Source of the DNA: an uncultured Varibaculum sp.
Lineage (GTDB): Bacteria > Actinomycetota > Actinomycetes > Actinomycetales > Actinomycetaceae
Direction of reading: 5' to 3'
NCBI GenBank assembly: GCA_947253735.1
Contig: CAMYAU010000037.1
Coordinates: forward strand, 1-12,826
DNA length: 12,826 nucleotides
In this document: one piece after another, positions 7,494 to 12,826 of the stretch
How the letters are laid out: every line of letters begins with the position of its first letter
How positions within the stretch are numbered: position 1 is the first letter of the stretch
Notes under the pieces: generated by a model
Told to the model about the DNA's origin: nothing
Database searches by the model: none
What the model saw: only the letters and a program-made list of their open reading frames with translations
Program-made: the position numbers and the translations under genes

Positions 7494-8225
7494 CTACTGC
7501 GGGCAGCGAACCAGCAGATATCCTTCATCCTCGGAGGTAATCACTTCTTCTGGTTTAGCTGCCCGCAAGCGCGCAGTCTCCGCTACTGAAAAAGCCAAAT
7601 CATAACCCACCGGCCGTCCGGCAACTACTTTGACGGCTCCCACCCCGCCAGTTTGGGCTCGCACCTGCTCATAAAGGTCTAGTAGCTCCGCGTCTACGGG
7701 ACCCGCCTTTTGCTCCCGTTCATTCTCTAGCTGCTCAAGCTGGGCAGTAATTTGCGAGTTTTCTTCTCCTACCTCACCTTCTAACCGCGAAATTTCTTGA
7801 GCATATTCCTGTTTGCGCTGGTTTATTTGTTGTTCAATTTCTTCTAAACGCTCCATCTCGTCCATAGCAGAGAGCATTTGCTCCTCTAAAACGGATATCC
7901 GCTGATGCATCTGCCGGATTTCTTCTTGCAAACTCACCAACTCTTTTGGGCTTCCCTGCCCGGCGTCCAAGCGTTCTTGCTGAGTTTTTAGCCGATTTTG
8001 AATGGAGGCCAAATCATTTTCTAAACTGGTGTTTTCTCGTTGCTTATCCGCTTTAAGCGCCGACAACTGCGTTTGCTTATCATCCAGTTTCCGATTTTTT
8101 TCACTCAACTCTGTTAGCTGCGCAAGCTGTGGCATTTTCTTGAGCCGAAAACGTAACTTAGTGATTTTGCCATCAAGGTCTTGCAAATCCAAAAGAGTCA
8201 ATTGATCTTTCCATGGCGCTTCCAT
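7494..8225 (-). CDS. Coiled-coil protein of the zinc-ribbon (CT398-like) family with a degenerate ribbon
   Basis: The protein has 243 residues. About residues 12-175 are a long antiparallel coiled-coil hairpin rich in Leu, Glu, Gln and Lys, turning near GQGSPKE (89-95). The C-terminal 45 residues match the zinc-ribbon end of this family, normally Cys-x-x-Cys in a GRC..C context and a second pair before GxxLVR. Here the first pair is replaced by P205 and Y208 (GRPVGY) and the second by S231 and E234 (SEDEGYLLVR), while the flanking residues are kept. Zinc binding is therefore unlikely. The molecular role of the family is not settled; relatives are proposed to act in nucleic-acid or secretion contexts. 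The ATG at 8223-8225 was chosen because AGGAGG (complement of 8231-8236) lies 5 bases upstream. It starts 11 bases after the Nif3-like gene and is clearly in the same operon. Confidence 0.88.
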   Translation of the reverse strand: MEAPWKDQLTLLDLQDLDGKITKLRFRLKKMPQLAQLTELSEKNRKLDDKQTQLSALKADKQRENTSLENDLASIQNRLKTQQERLDAGQGSPKELVSLQEEIRQMHQRISVLEEQMLSAMDEMERLEEIEQQINQRKQEYAQEISRLEGEVGEENSQITAQLEQLENEREQKAGPVDAELLDLYEQVRAQTGGVGAVKVVAGRPVGYDLAFSVAETARLRAAKPEEVITSEDEGYLLVRCPQ

Positions 8226-8236
8226 CGCGTCCTCCT

Positions 8237-9064
8237 CTACCTGTAATTTTCGGTGGTCACGGGCGCGATTCTTGCCACCCAAGGGTCGGTACAAATTTTA
8301 GACACCTTCACCGTCAGCTTTCCTGCAAAGCTTTTTTCTAGATTATGCGCACACCCTGGTACCCATGGCCATTCGCTGGCCCAGTGAGTGGCACAAATCA
8401 AGTAGGGCCTGCCGGCCTCCAAATGTTCAGATGCGGGGTGATGTCGCAGATCAGCACAAATATAAACATCTGCCCCGGCTCTACGAGCGTCCTCTAAGAA
8501 AGAATCACCGCTGCCGCCGCTAACCGCGATAGTTTTAACCTTCGCTTCTAGATCCCCACCTATCAGGATTCCCGCCGGGCAAGGAGGTAAAGCCTGCGCA
8601 ACTTGTTGTGCAAAATCTTTCAGTGACAAAGCGACGGGTAAATCTCCAATGCGCCCACTGCCGGTATGCTCGCTGAGGGGAATCAACGGGCGGGTATCTT
8701 TCAGGCCCACCGCAGCCGCTAGGCTATCGGCTACCCCGCCCTCCGCAGAATCTGCATTGGTATGGGCATTATAAAGAGCGATTCCGTTTTCTATTAACCG
8801 GTGAATCAGGATCCCCTTCGGATCAGTAGCCGCCACAAAAGAAGTACCTCGCAAATAGAGAGGATGGTGGGTCACTATCAGCTGTGCCCCGACCTCAATC
8901 GCTTGTTCCAGAACTTTTGCCACGGGATCCACCGCTACCAGTACTTTATCTATTTCAGAATCCGGGTGACCAGTGATCAATCCCACCCGATCCCATTCTT
9001 CAGCTAACCGGGGAGGATATAGCTCTTCTAGGCGCTTCACGATGCGACTTAACTTTACACTCAC
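8237..9064 (-). CDS. Nif3-like dinuclear metal centre protein
   Basis: Nif3/YbgI/YqfO-family protein of 275 residues, the short form without the PII-like insert. Family metal-site residues are present: H66 and H67 in THHPL, D105 in AHTNAD, and the C-terminal H227 and E231 in ATHWASEWPW. The family forms toroidal hexamers with two metal ions per subunit; it is often labelled a GTP cyclohydrolase I type 2, but the true reaction is uncertain and I do not assign one. The start is GTG at 9062-9064, with AGGA 7 bases upstream. That ribosome site is part of a weak TCCTA/TAGGA dyad (9072-9090). The next gene, the coiled-coil zinc-ribbon relative, is 11 bases away. This pairing is common in actinobacteria and suggests a shared process. 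Confidence 0.9.
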   Translation of the reverse strand: MSVKLSRIVKRLEELYPPRLAEEWDRVGLITGHPDSEIDKVLVAVDPVAKVLEQAIEVGAQLIVTHHPLYLRGTSFVAATDPKGILIHRLIENGIALYNAHTNADSAEGGVADSLAAAVGLKDTRPLIPLSEHTGSGRIGDLPVALSLKDFAQQVAQALPPCPAGILIGGDLEAKVKTIAVSGGSGDSFLEDARRAGADVYICADLRHHPASEHLEAGRPYLICATHWASEWPWVPGCAHNLEKSFAGKLTVKVSKICTDPWVARIAPVTTENYR

Positions 9065-9221
9065 AACTTGATCCTAATAGACAAATAGGACGCTAAGGAC
9101 ATCCGGCGCCCCTCACCAGGGATATTTGTTGTCTGGTAACTAACCGTCTGGAAAGACCCCCTTCCCTATCCCGCAAATTTCCGACATAGCCTCTTGGTTT
9201 AGCGCTTAGACGTCAAAACAC

Positions 9222-9227
9222 TATTAT
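9222..9227 (+). promoter_or_regulatory. Candidate -10 element for the UPF0371 gene
   Basis: TATTAT matches five of six -10 consensus bases. The hexamer 17 bases upstream (TTAGCG, 9199-9204) is a weak -35 and overlaps the palindrome AGCGCT. Transcription would start near 9234, which excludes an upstream in-frame ATG at 9226 and supports the start at 9277. The remainder of the divergent spacer (9065-9198) shows no other convincing element. Confidence 0.45.
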
Positions 9228-9276
9228 GGGTAAGGGCGCCTTGTCCCCCGCTAAGTTGTACGACAGGAAGGGCGCT

Positions 9277-10761
9277 ATGCGTATTGGTTTTGATTCTGAA
9301 CGTTATATTTCTATGCAATCTCAGCACATAGATGAACGACGTAAAGAAATAGGCGGCAAGCTGTACCTGGAGATGGGGGGCAAACTATTTGATGATTACC
9401 ACGCCTCCCGGGTACTGCCCGGATTCACCCCTGATAACAAGATTTCCATGCTGGAAAGACTGCGGGACGAAATGGAGATTGTTATCGCGATTAATGCCAA
9501 AGATCTTAGCCGCCAAAAGATCCGGGCAGATCTAGGTATCCCCTACGAACAAGATGTACTACGTTTAGTGGATGTCTTTCGCGAACGTGGTTTCCTAGTG
9601 GAAAACATTGTTTTAACCCAAATGGAAGACGATAACCATATCGCACAACTATTTAAAGAACGCCTGGAGCGTTCCGGACTCAAAGTTGCCCGTCACCGCA
9701 CCATTCCCGGTTATCCCTCCAATACTGAATTAATTGTTTCCGAGGAAGGTTTCGGACGCAACGACTACGTGGAAACCACCCGCAACCTGGTAGTAGTTAC
9801 TGCTCCCGGACCAGGATCCGGCAAACTAGCTACCTGCCTATCCCAGATCTATCACGAATACCAACGGGGCATAAAAGCTGGCTACGCCAAGTTTGAAACT
9901 TTCCCAGTGTGGAATCTTCCTCTGGATCATCCGGTGAATCTCGCCTACGAGGCCGCTACCGCAGACTTAGATGACGTAAATATGATTGATCCCTTCCACC
10001 TGCAGGCCTACGGTAAACAGGCCGTGAATTACAACCGTGATGTGGAAGTTTTCCCGCTACTGCGCTCCTTGCTGGAGCAACTTGCAGGGGCTTGCCCCTA
10101 TCAGTCACCTACCGATATGGGCGTTAACATGGCTGGTTTTTGTATTAGTGATGATTTGGTCTGCCAGGAGGCCGCCAAGCAGGAAGTGGTGCGCCGCTAT
10201 TATCACGCCCTAGTCAATGAAGCGGCCACGCAGTCAGACCCCAGCGAATCTCACCGGATAGCGATGACCATGGCAAAACTGGGGATCACCAAGGATTATC
10301 GTTTAGTGGTGCGTCCCGCTTTGAACCTAGAAGCCGAAACCGGGGCGCCTGCGGCAGCTATGCAGCTTAGCGATGGGCGAATCGTGACTGGAAAAACTTC
10401 TCCTTTACTTGGGTGCTGCTCAGCGATGCTGCTTAATGCATTGAAATTATTGGCTGGTATTGATGAAGAAGTGCAGCTGTTGGCGCCCTCTTCTATCAAA
10501 CCTATTCAAACCTTAAAGGTGGACCACCTGGGCGCTCTTAACCCTCGTCTACATACCGATGAAGTTCTGATTGCCCTCTCAGTTTCAGCCGATACCGACG
10601 AGAACGCCCGCAAAGCCCTAGGTGAACTGGTACATTTACGCGATTGCGAAGTACATACCACCACGATTCTAGGGTCAGTCGATACCCAGATTTTCCGGAA
10701 TCTGGGATTACAGGTTACTTCGGAACCGGTTTACGCTCGCAAGACTCTCTTTAAGAAATAG
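9277..10761 (+). CDS. UPF0371/DUF1846 family protein of unknown function
   Basis: The 494-residue protein matches the DUF1846 (UPF0371) family over its full length. Recognisable blocks are the start IGFDSERYISMQ, then GGKLYLEMGGKLFDDYHASRVLPGF (26-50), IAINAKD (70-76) and a P-loop-like VVTAPGPGSGKLA (173-185). DNA or nucleotide binding has not been shown for the family as far as I know, although the P-loop-like segment suggests a phosphate or nucleotide ligand. The start ATG at 9277 follows AGGAAGGG (9265-9272) by 4 bases and gives the family N-terminus; the in-frame ATG at 9226 would add 17 residues unlike the family and falls in the promoter. It is transcribed alone, divergent from the Nif3-like gene, and ends at a strong terminator. 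No signal peptide or membrane segment is visible, so it should be cytosolic. Confidence 0.93.
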   Translation: MRIGFDSERYISMQSQHIDERRKEIGGKLYLEMGGKLFDDYHASRVLPGFTPDNKISMLERLRDEMEIVIAINAKDLSRQKIRADLGIPYEQDVLRLVDVFRERGFLVENIVLTQMEDDNHIAQLFKERLERSGLKVARHRTIPGYPSNTELIVSEEGFGRNDYVETTRNLVVVTAPGPGSGKLATCLSQIYHEYQRGIKAGYAKFETFPVWNLPLDHPVNLAYEAATADLDDVNMIDPFHLQAYGKQAVNYNRDVEVFPLLRSLLEQLAGACPYQSPTDMGVNMAGFCISDDLVCQEAAKQEVVRRYYHALVNEAATQSDPSESHRIAMTMAKLGITKDYRLVVRPALNLEAETGAPAAAMQLSDGRIVTGKTSPLLGCCSAMLLNALKLLAGIDEEVQLLAPSSIKPIQTLKVDHLGALNPRLHTDEVLIALSVSADTDENARKALGELVHLRDCEVHTTTILGSVDTQIFRNLGLQVTSEPVYARKTLFKK

Positions 10762-10795
10762 CGTTTCCTTTAACCCGAGCATATCTAAATAGCTC

Positions 10796-10832
10796 TCACC
10801 GGCAGGGGCCTGAACCCCTGCCGGTGATTTTT
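10796..10832 (+). terminator. Strong intrinsic terminator after the UPF0371 gene
   Basis: CACCGGCAGGGG (10797-10808) and CCCCTGCCGGTG (10815-10826) form a perfect 12-bp stem with the loop CCTGAA, plus one outer T-A pair, followed by five T (10828-10832). It lies 34 bases after the stop codon. The pyrB stop on the other strand is 23 bases beyond the stem. The minus-strand side has no long T-run, so it is mainly a plus-strand terminator, though the GC-rich stem could also slow readthrough from pyrB. Confidence 0.93.
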
Positions 10833-10849
10833 ATGAAAACTTTTCAGCT

Positions 10850-11890
10850 TTAGCCTTCGGGGGTCACCTTCCAGATCTTATGTTTGGTTTTCGCTTGTAC
10901 TAGCTCTTTGCTAACCCCCATAGTGGTCAGGAACATTGCCATACGTACCAAAACCCCGTTATCGGTTTGCTTAAATATTGATAGCCCCGGCAGATCATCT
11001 ACATCAGTCGAAAGGTCAAGGGCGTTAGGACGAGAATCCCGCGGCAGCGGATGGCAAATTATGATGTCATGGGCTCCTGCCTCTTCCAACATCGCTTTAT
11101 CAAGCAAGCAGCCTTGAAGCTCTTTAGATTTCGCCAGTTCCTCGGTCATGCGTTCGCGCTGTACCCGGGTAGCATAAACCGTATCCGCACCCTCTAAAGC
11201 TTCAATCTGATTATCGCAGTCGATTACCTTACCGCCCCGGCTAATTGCATATTCAGCGATTTCCCGAGGCAGTTCTAGCGAGGGCGGAGAAAATAGCCGG
11301 AAGGTTACCCCCTCATATAGGCTCATCAGTTTCATCAGGGAATGTACGGTACGTCCGTATTTCAGATCCCCCATAATCGCAATGGTACATCCATCCAGAG
11401 TTTTACCCCGTTTCCCCAGTTCCTTACGCATCGTTAACACATCCAGGAGCGCCTGAGAGGGGTGTTCCCCGGAGCCATCTCCCGCGTTTAATACCGGAAC
11501 TACCGAGTGACGGGCGAACTCTGCCACTGAACCAGCATCAGGGTGGCGCACCACTAAAACATCCGTGAACCCAGAAACCACTCGAGAAGTATCGGCGATA
11601 GATTCCCCTTTCGCCATGGAAGAGAAGGTAAAACCGGTGGTAGTTTCGACCTCCCCACCCAATCGTAAAAAGGCAGATTCAAAGGACAGGCGAGTACGAG
11701 TGGAGGGCTCAAAGAATAGGGAACACAGGACGGCCCCATCCAGTACGGTACAGATTTGTTTCCGTTGGGCAATCGGACGCAAGAACTCGGCTAGATCAAA
11801 GAGTTCTCCTAGATTTTCACGATCGAACTGTCCCACTGAAATCAGGTGTTGGCCTACCCCAAAGCGCGGGAAATCATAGTCTTCCGGCAT
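10850..11890 (-). CDS. pyrB: Aspartate carbamoyltransferase catalytic subunit
   Basis: This enzyme joins carbamoyl phosphate and aspartate to give N-carbamoyl-aspartate, the committed step of pyrimidine synthesis in the cytosol. The carbamoyl-phosphate loop FEPSTRTRLSFE spans 60-71. K94 in SSMAKGES is in the mobile loop reaching the neighbouring active site. R115 and H116 (VVRHPD), HPSQALLD (143-150), R242 (YATRVQRER) and HPLPR (280-284) complete the site. At 346 residues it is somewhat longer than the usual 305-315, through short extensions at both ends. No pyrI regulatory subunit, pyrC or pyrR is next to it; the gene is alone between a terminator and a divergent transporter. The ATG is preceded by AAAGGG with 7 bases between. 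It is probably controlled by the leader ORF and attenuator directly upstream, described separately. Confidence 0.96.
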   Translation of the reverse strand: MPEDYDFPRFGVGQHLISVGQFDRENLGELFDLAEFLRPIAQRKQICTVLDGAVLCSLFFEPSTRTRLSFESAFLRLGGEVETTTGFTFSSMAKGESIADTSRVVSGFTDVLVVRHPDAGSVAEFARHSVVPVLNAGDGSGEHPSQALLDVLTMRKELGKRGKTLDGCTIAIMGDLKYGRTVHSLMKLMSLYEGVTFRLFSPPSLELPREIAEYAISRGGKVIDCDNQIEALEGADTVYATRVQRERMTEELAKSKELQGCLLDKAMLEEAGAHDIIICHPLPRDSRPNALDLSTDVDDLPGLSIFKQTDNGVLVRMAMFLTTMGVSKELVQAKTKHKIWKVTPEG

Positions 11891-11999
11891 AATATTGCCC
11901 TTTCCGAGTGAATGTTTTTGATAAAAAAATACCCCGCCGCAGCGGGGTGGAATTGGAAACAGAAACCTCAGGTAGCTGCCGCTGCCGTCTGGTTCCCAT
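11874..11999 (-). CDS. Putative pyrB leader peptide (41 codons) spanning the attenuator
   Basis: An ATG at 11997-11999 follows TTAGGAG (complement of 12004-12010) by 4 bases. It opens 41 codons that end in TGA at 11874-11876, 17 bases inside pyrB in another frame. The peptide starts MGTRRQRQLPEVS and is basic. The terminator stem itself encodes about PLRRGIF (residues 19-25), so a ribosome translating the ORF would melt the terminator. A pyrimidine-rich tract, GTTTCTGTTTCC (complement of 11955-11966), lies just before the stem. This is the arrangement of the E. coli pyrBI leader, where low UTP makes RNA polymerase pause, the ribosome catches up and termination is prevented. Termination past the pyrB start would also allow translational coupling. 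Too short to confirm by homology here; the peptide itself may matter less than its translation. Confidence 0.65.
   Translation of the reverse strand: MGTRRQRQLPEVSVSNSTPLRRGIFLSKTFTRKGQYYAGRL
11923..11948 (-). terminator. Intrinsic terminator/attenuator in the pyrB leader
   Basis: On the minus strand ACCCCGC and GCGGGGT (complement of 11942-11948 and 11931-11937) form a 7-bp GC-rich stem with loop TGCG, followed by A and seven T (complement of 11923-11930). It points toward pyrB and lies 32 bases before its start. No minus-strand gene lies upstream, because the next gene is divergent, so a plain terminator would have nothing to end. That leaves attenuation of pyrB as the natural reading. Confidence 0.85.
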
Positions 12000-12026
12000 C
12001 ACGCTCCTAACGTTTTCCTGAAGGGA

Positions 12027-12035
12027 AGAATAGCA
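12027..12035 (-). promoter_or_regulatory. Candidate extended -10 promoter for the pyrB leader
   Basis: TGC followed directly by TATTCT (complement of 12027-12035) is an extended -10 element with four of six core matches. No good -35 is seen 16-18 bases upstream. Transcription would start near 12020, leaving about 20 bases before the leader-peptide ATG, including its ribosome site. This fits a compact attenuator leader. Confidence 0.45.
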
Positions 12036-12114
12036 CATCACTGCTTTGATCGACGCTGCTAACCCAACTTTTGGTAGATTTTGTGTTCCCTTTCTCCTCT
12101 TAGCCGGATTAAGG

Positions 12115-12123
12115 TGCTAGAGT
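12115..12123 (+). promoter_or_regulatory. Candidate extended -10 promoter for the EamA transporter
   Basis: TGC followed by TAGAGT forms an extended -10 with four of six core matches and no clear -35. A start near 12130 would give a leader of about 70 bases. Two direct TTAGCCC repeats, 10 bases apart (12144-12150, 12154-12160), lie just downstream, and a related TTAGCC sits at 12100-12105; they could be regulator contacts or chance. Confidence 0.3.
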
Positions 12124-12198
12124 ACACATCGCCGCAAATAGATTTAGCCCTGCTTAGCCCCCTAGAATCGAAAGACGGTCACAGCCAAGGGGGAGATA

Positions 12199-12826
12199 TT
12201 GAAGGGACTCAATCGCTACTATCTGCAATCTTTAGCGGTTTTTGCGCTGATACTAACCACTGCATTTTGGGGTTCGACCTTTTTTCTGATCAAAGACCTG
12301 CTGACCAGTATGACCACCCTATCTTTTCTGGGGGTTAGGTTCGTTATCGCGGGCGCGCTCTCTGCTTTGATATTTTTTCCTCGTTTAAAGAGGGCAAGCC
12401 GAAAAGTCTGGAAACATGCTTTTTCCTTAGGTGCAGTCTATTCCGCGGCACAAGTCTTACAAACCAAAGGTTTAGAAAGTGCCGATGCCTCGGTGGTGGG
12501 TTTCATTACCGGACTGTATGTAGTGATTACTCCCCTGCTGGTTTGGCTGTTATTTAAAGAAAAGATTAAGCCGGTAAATTTAGCCGCTGCCCTAGTGGCG
12601 ATGGCCGGGTTAATGGTTTTGAGTCTGGATGGTTTTTCCATTGGCTTCGGGGAACTATTAACTCTGGCGGGAGCAGCTCTTTTCGCCCTCCACATTGTAC
12701 TCACCGCTCGTTGGGCCGCCAAAGACGACCCCATAACCTTAGCCGCCATTCAATTGATCGCCATTGGGGTTTTCTGCTTTCTCACAGCCCTGCCCTTTGG
12801 AGTGCAGTTACCCCAGGATGCTAGAC
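12199..12826 (+). CDS. EamA/DMT-superfamily transporter (partial, C-terminus off the right edge)
   Basis: An inner-membrane protein of the drug/metabolite transporter superfamily. The 209 residues present hold the first EamA repeat and the start of the second. About seven membrane segments are visible: near SLAVFALILTTAFWGS, FLGVRFVIAGALSALIFF, FSLGAVYSAAQVLQ, VVGFITGLYVVITPLLVWLL, AAALVAMAGLMVLSL, ELLTLAGAALFALHIVL and LAAIQLIAIGVFCFLTAL. The first-helix FWGSTF and VGFITGLYVVITPLL are typical of this group. The start is TTG at 12199: an in-frame TAG lies 36 bases upstream with no other start codon between, and AAGGGGGAG is 3 bases before it. The substrate cannot be told from sequence; family members export amino acids, nucleobase-like compounds or other metabolites. 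Full length is normally about 300 residues. Divergent from pyrB. Confidence 0.88.
   Translation, partial: MKGLNRYYLQSLAVFALILTTAFWGSTFFLIKDLLTSMTTLSFLGVRFVIAGALSALIFFPRLKRASRKVWKHAFSLGAVYSAAQVLQTKGLESADASVVGFITGLYVVITPLLVWLLFKEKIKPVNLAAALVAMAGLMVLSLDGFSIGFGELLTLAGAALFALHIVLTARWAAKDDPITLAAIQLIAIGVFCFLTALPFGVQLPQDAR

Noticed and set aside
8226..8294. Upstream start adding 23 residues to the coiled-coil protein
   Set aside because: It lies inside the Nif3-like gene, whereas the ATG at 8225 has an AGGAGG at ideal spacing.
9226..9276. Upstream ATG adding 17 residues to the UPF0371 protein
   Set aside because: It lies within the likely -10 element, lacks a ribosome site, and the added residues are not family-like.
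11891..12020. PyrR-binding loop or T-box in the pyrB leader
   Set aside because: A GAGGTT segment is present, but the rest of the PyrR loop consensus does not match, and no T-box core sequence is visible.
12081..12338. 85-codon plus-strand frame overlapping the transporter start
   Set aside because: It overlaps the EamA gene in a different frame over strongly conserved membrane segments and has no family resemblance.
1..12826. Mobile element, CRISPR array, tRNA or rRNA gene, prophage or defence island
   Set aside because: No transposase, integrase, terminal repeats, spaced direct repeats or structural RNA signatures were seen; the gene content is core chromosomal.

Overview
The window is ordinary chromosomal DNA of an actinobacterium. 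The order uvrC-rapZ-yvcK-whiA-gap on one strand is the conserved actinobacterial arrangement, and WhiA, the long-N-terminus RapZ and the UPF0371/DUF1846 protein fit that phylum. Base composition is near 50% GC, low for the phylum. Together with the protein sequences this suggests Actinomycetaceae (for example a Varibaculum- or Mobiluncus-like organism), but the family placement is inference. I see no mobile elements, tRNA or rRNA genes, or CRISPR arrays.

Layout. From 1 to 5861, read on the minus strand, lies the block uvrC, rapZ, yvcK, whiA and gap. The gap gene (glyceraldehyde-3-phosphate dehydrogenase) runs off the left edge. rapZ and yvcK overlap by 4 bases, and the first four genes are packed closely enough to be one transcript. 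A divergent spacer (5862-6128) separates uvrC from gdhA on the plus strand (glutamate dehydrogenase, 6129-7466). gdhA converges on a two-gene minus-strand unit made of a Nif3-like metal protein and a coiled-coil 'zinc ribbon' family protein. A second divergent spacer (9065-9276) leads to a plus-strand UPF0371/DUF1846 gene closed by a textbook intrinsic terminator (10796-10832). Next comes pyrB (aspartate carbamoyltransferase) on the minus strand with an elaborate leader. Finally a plus-strand DMT/EamA transporter runs off the right edge.

The most interesting element is the pyrB leader (about 11891-12035). It holds an extended -10 promoter and a 41-codon leader ORF with its own Shine-Dalgarno site. 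Inside that ORF are a pyrimidine-rich tract and an intrinsic terminator (11923-11948) pointing at pyrB. The leader ORF is translated straight through the terminator and overlaps the pyrB start. No gene upstream on this strand would need that terminator. The layout closely resembles the translation-coupled, UTP-sensitive attenuator known for E. coli pyrBI, here in an actinobacterium whose pyrB stands alone.

The second notable point is that the coiled-coil 'zinc ribbon' protein (7494-8225) has lost all four cysteines expected in its C-terminal zinc ribbon, although the coiled coil and the surrounding residues are kept.

Functionally the window joins DNA repair (uvrC), metabolic and cell-wall regulators (rapZ, yvcK), a sporulation/division-type regulator (whiA), central glycolysis (gap), nitrogen assimilation (gdhA) and pyrimidine synthesis (pyrB), plus three conserved proteins of poorly known role.
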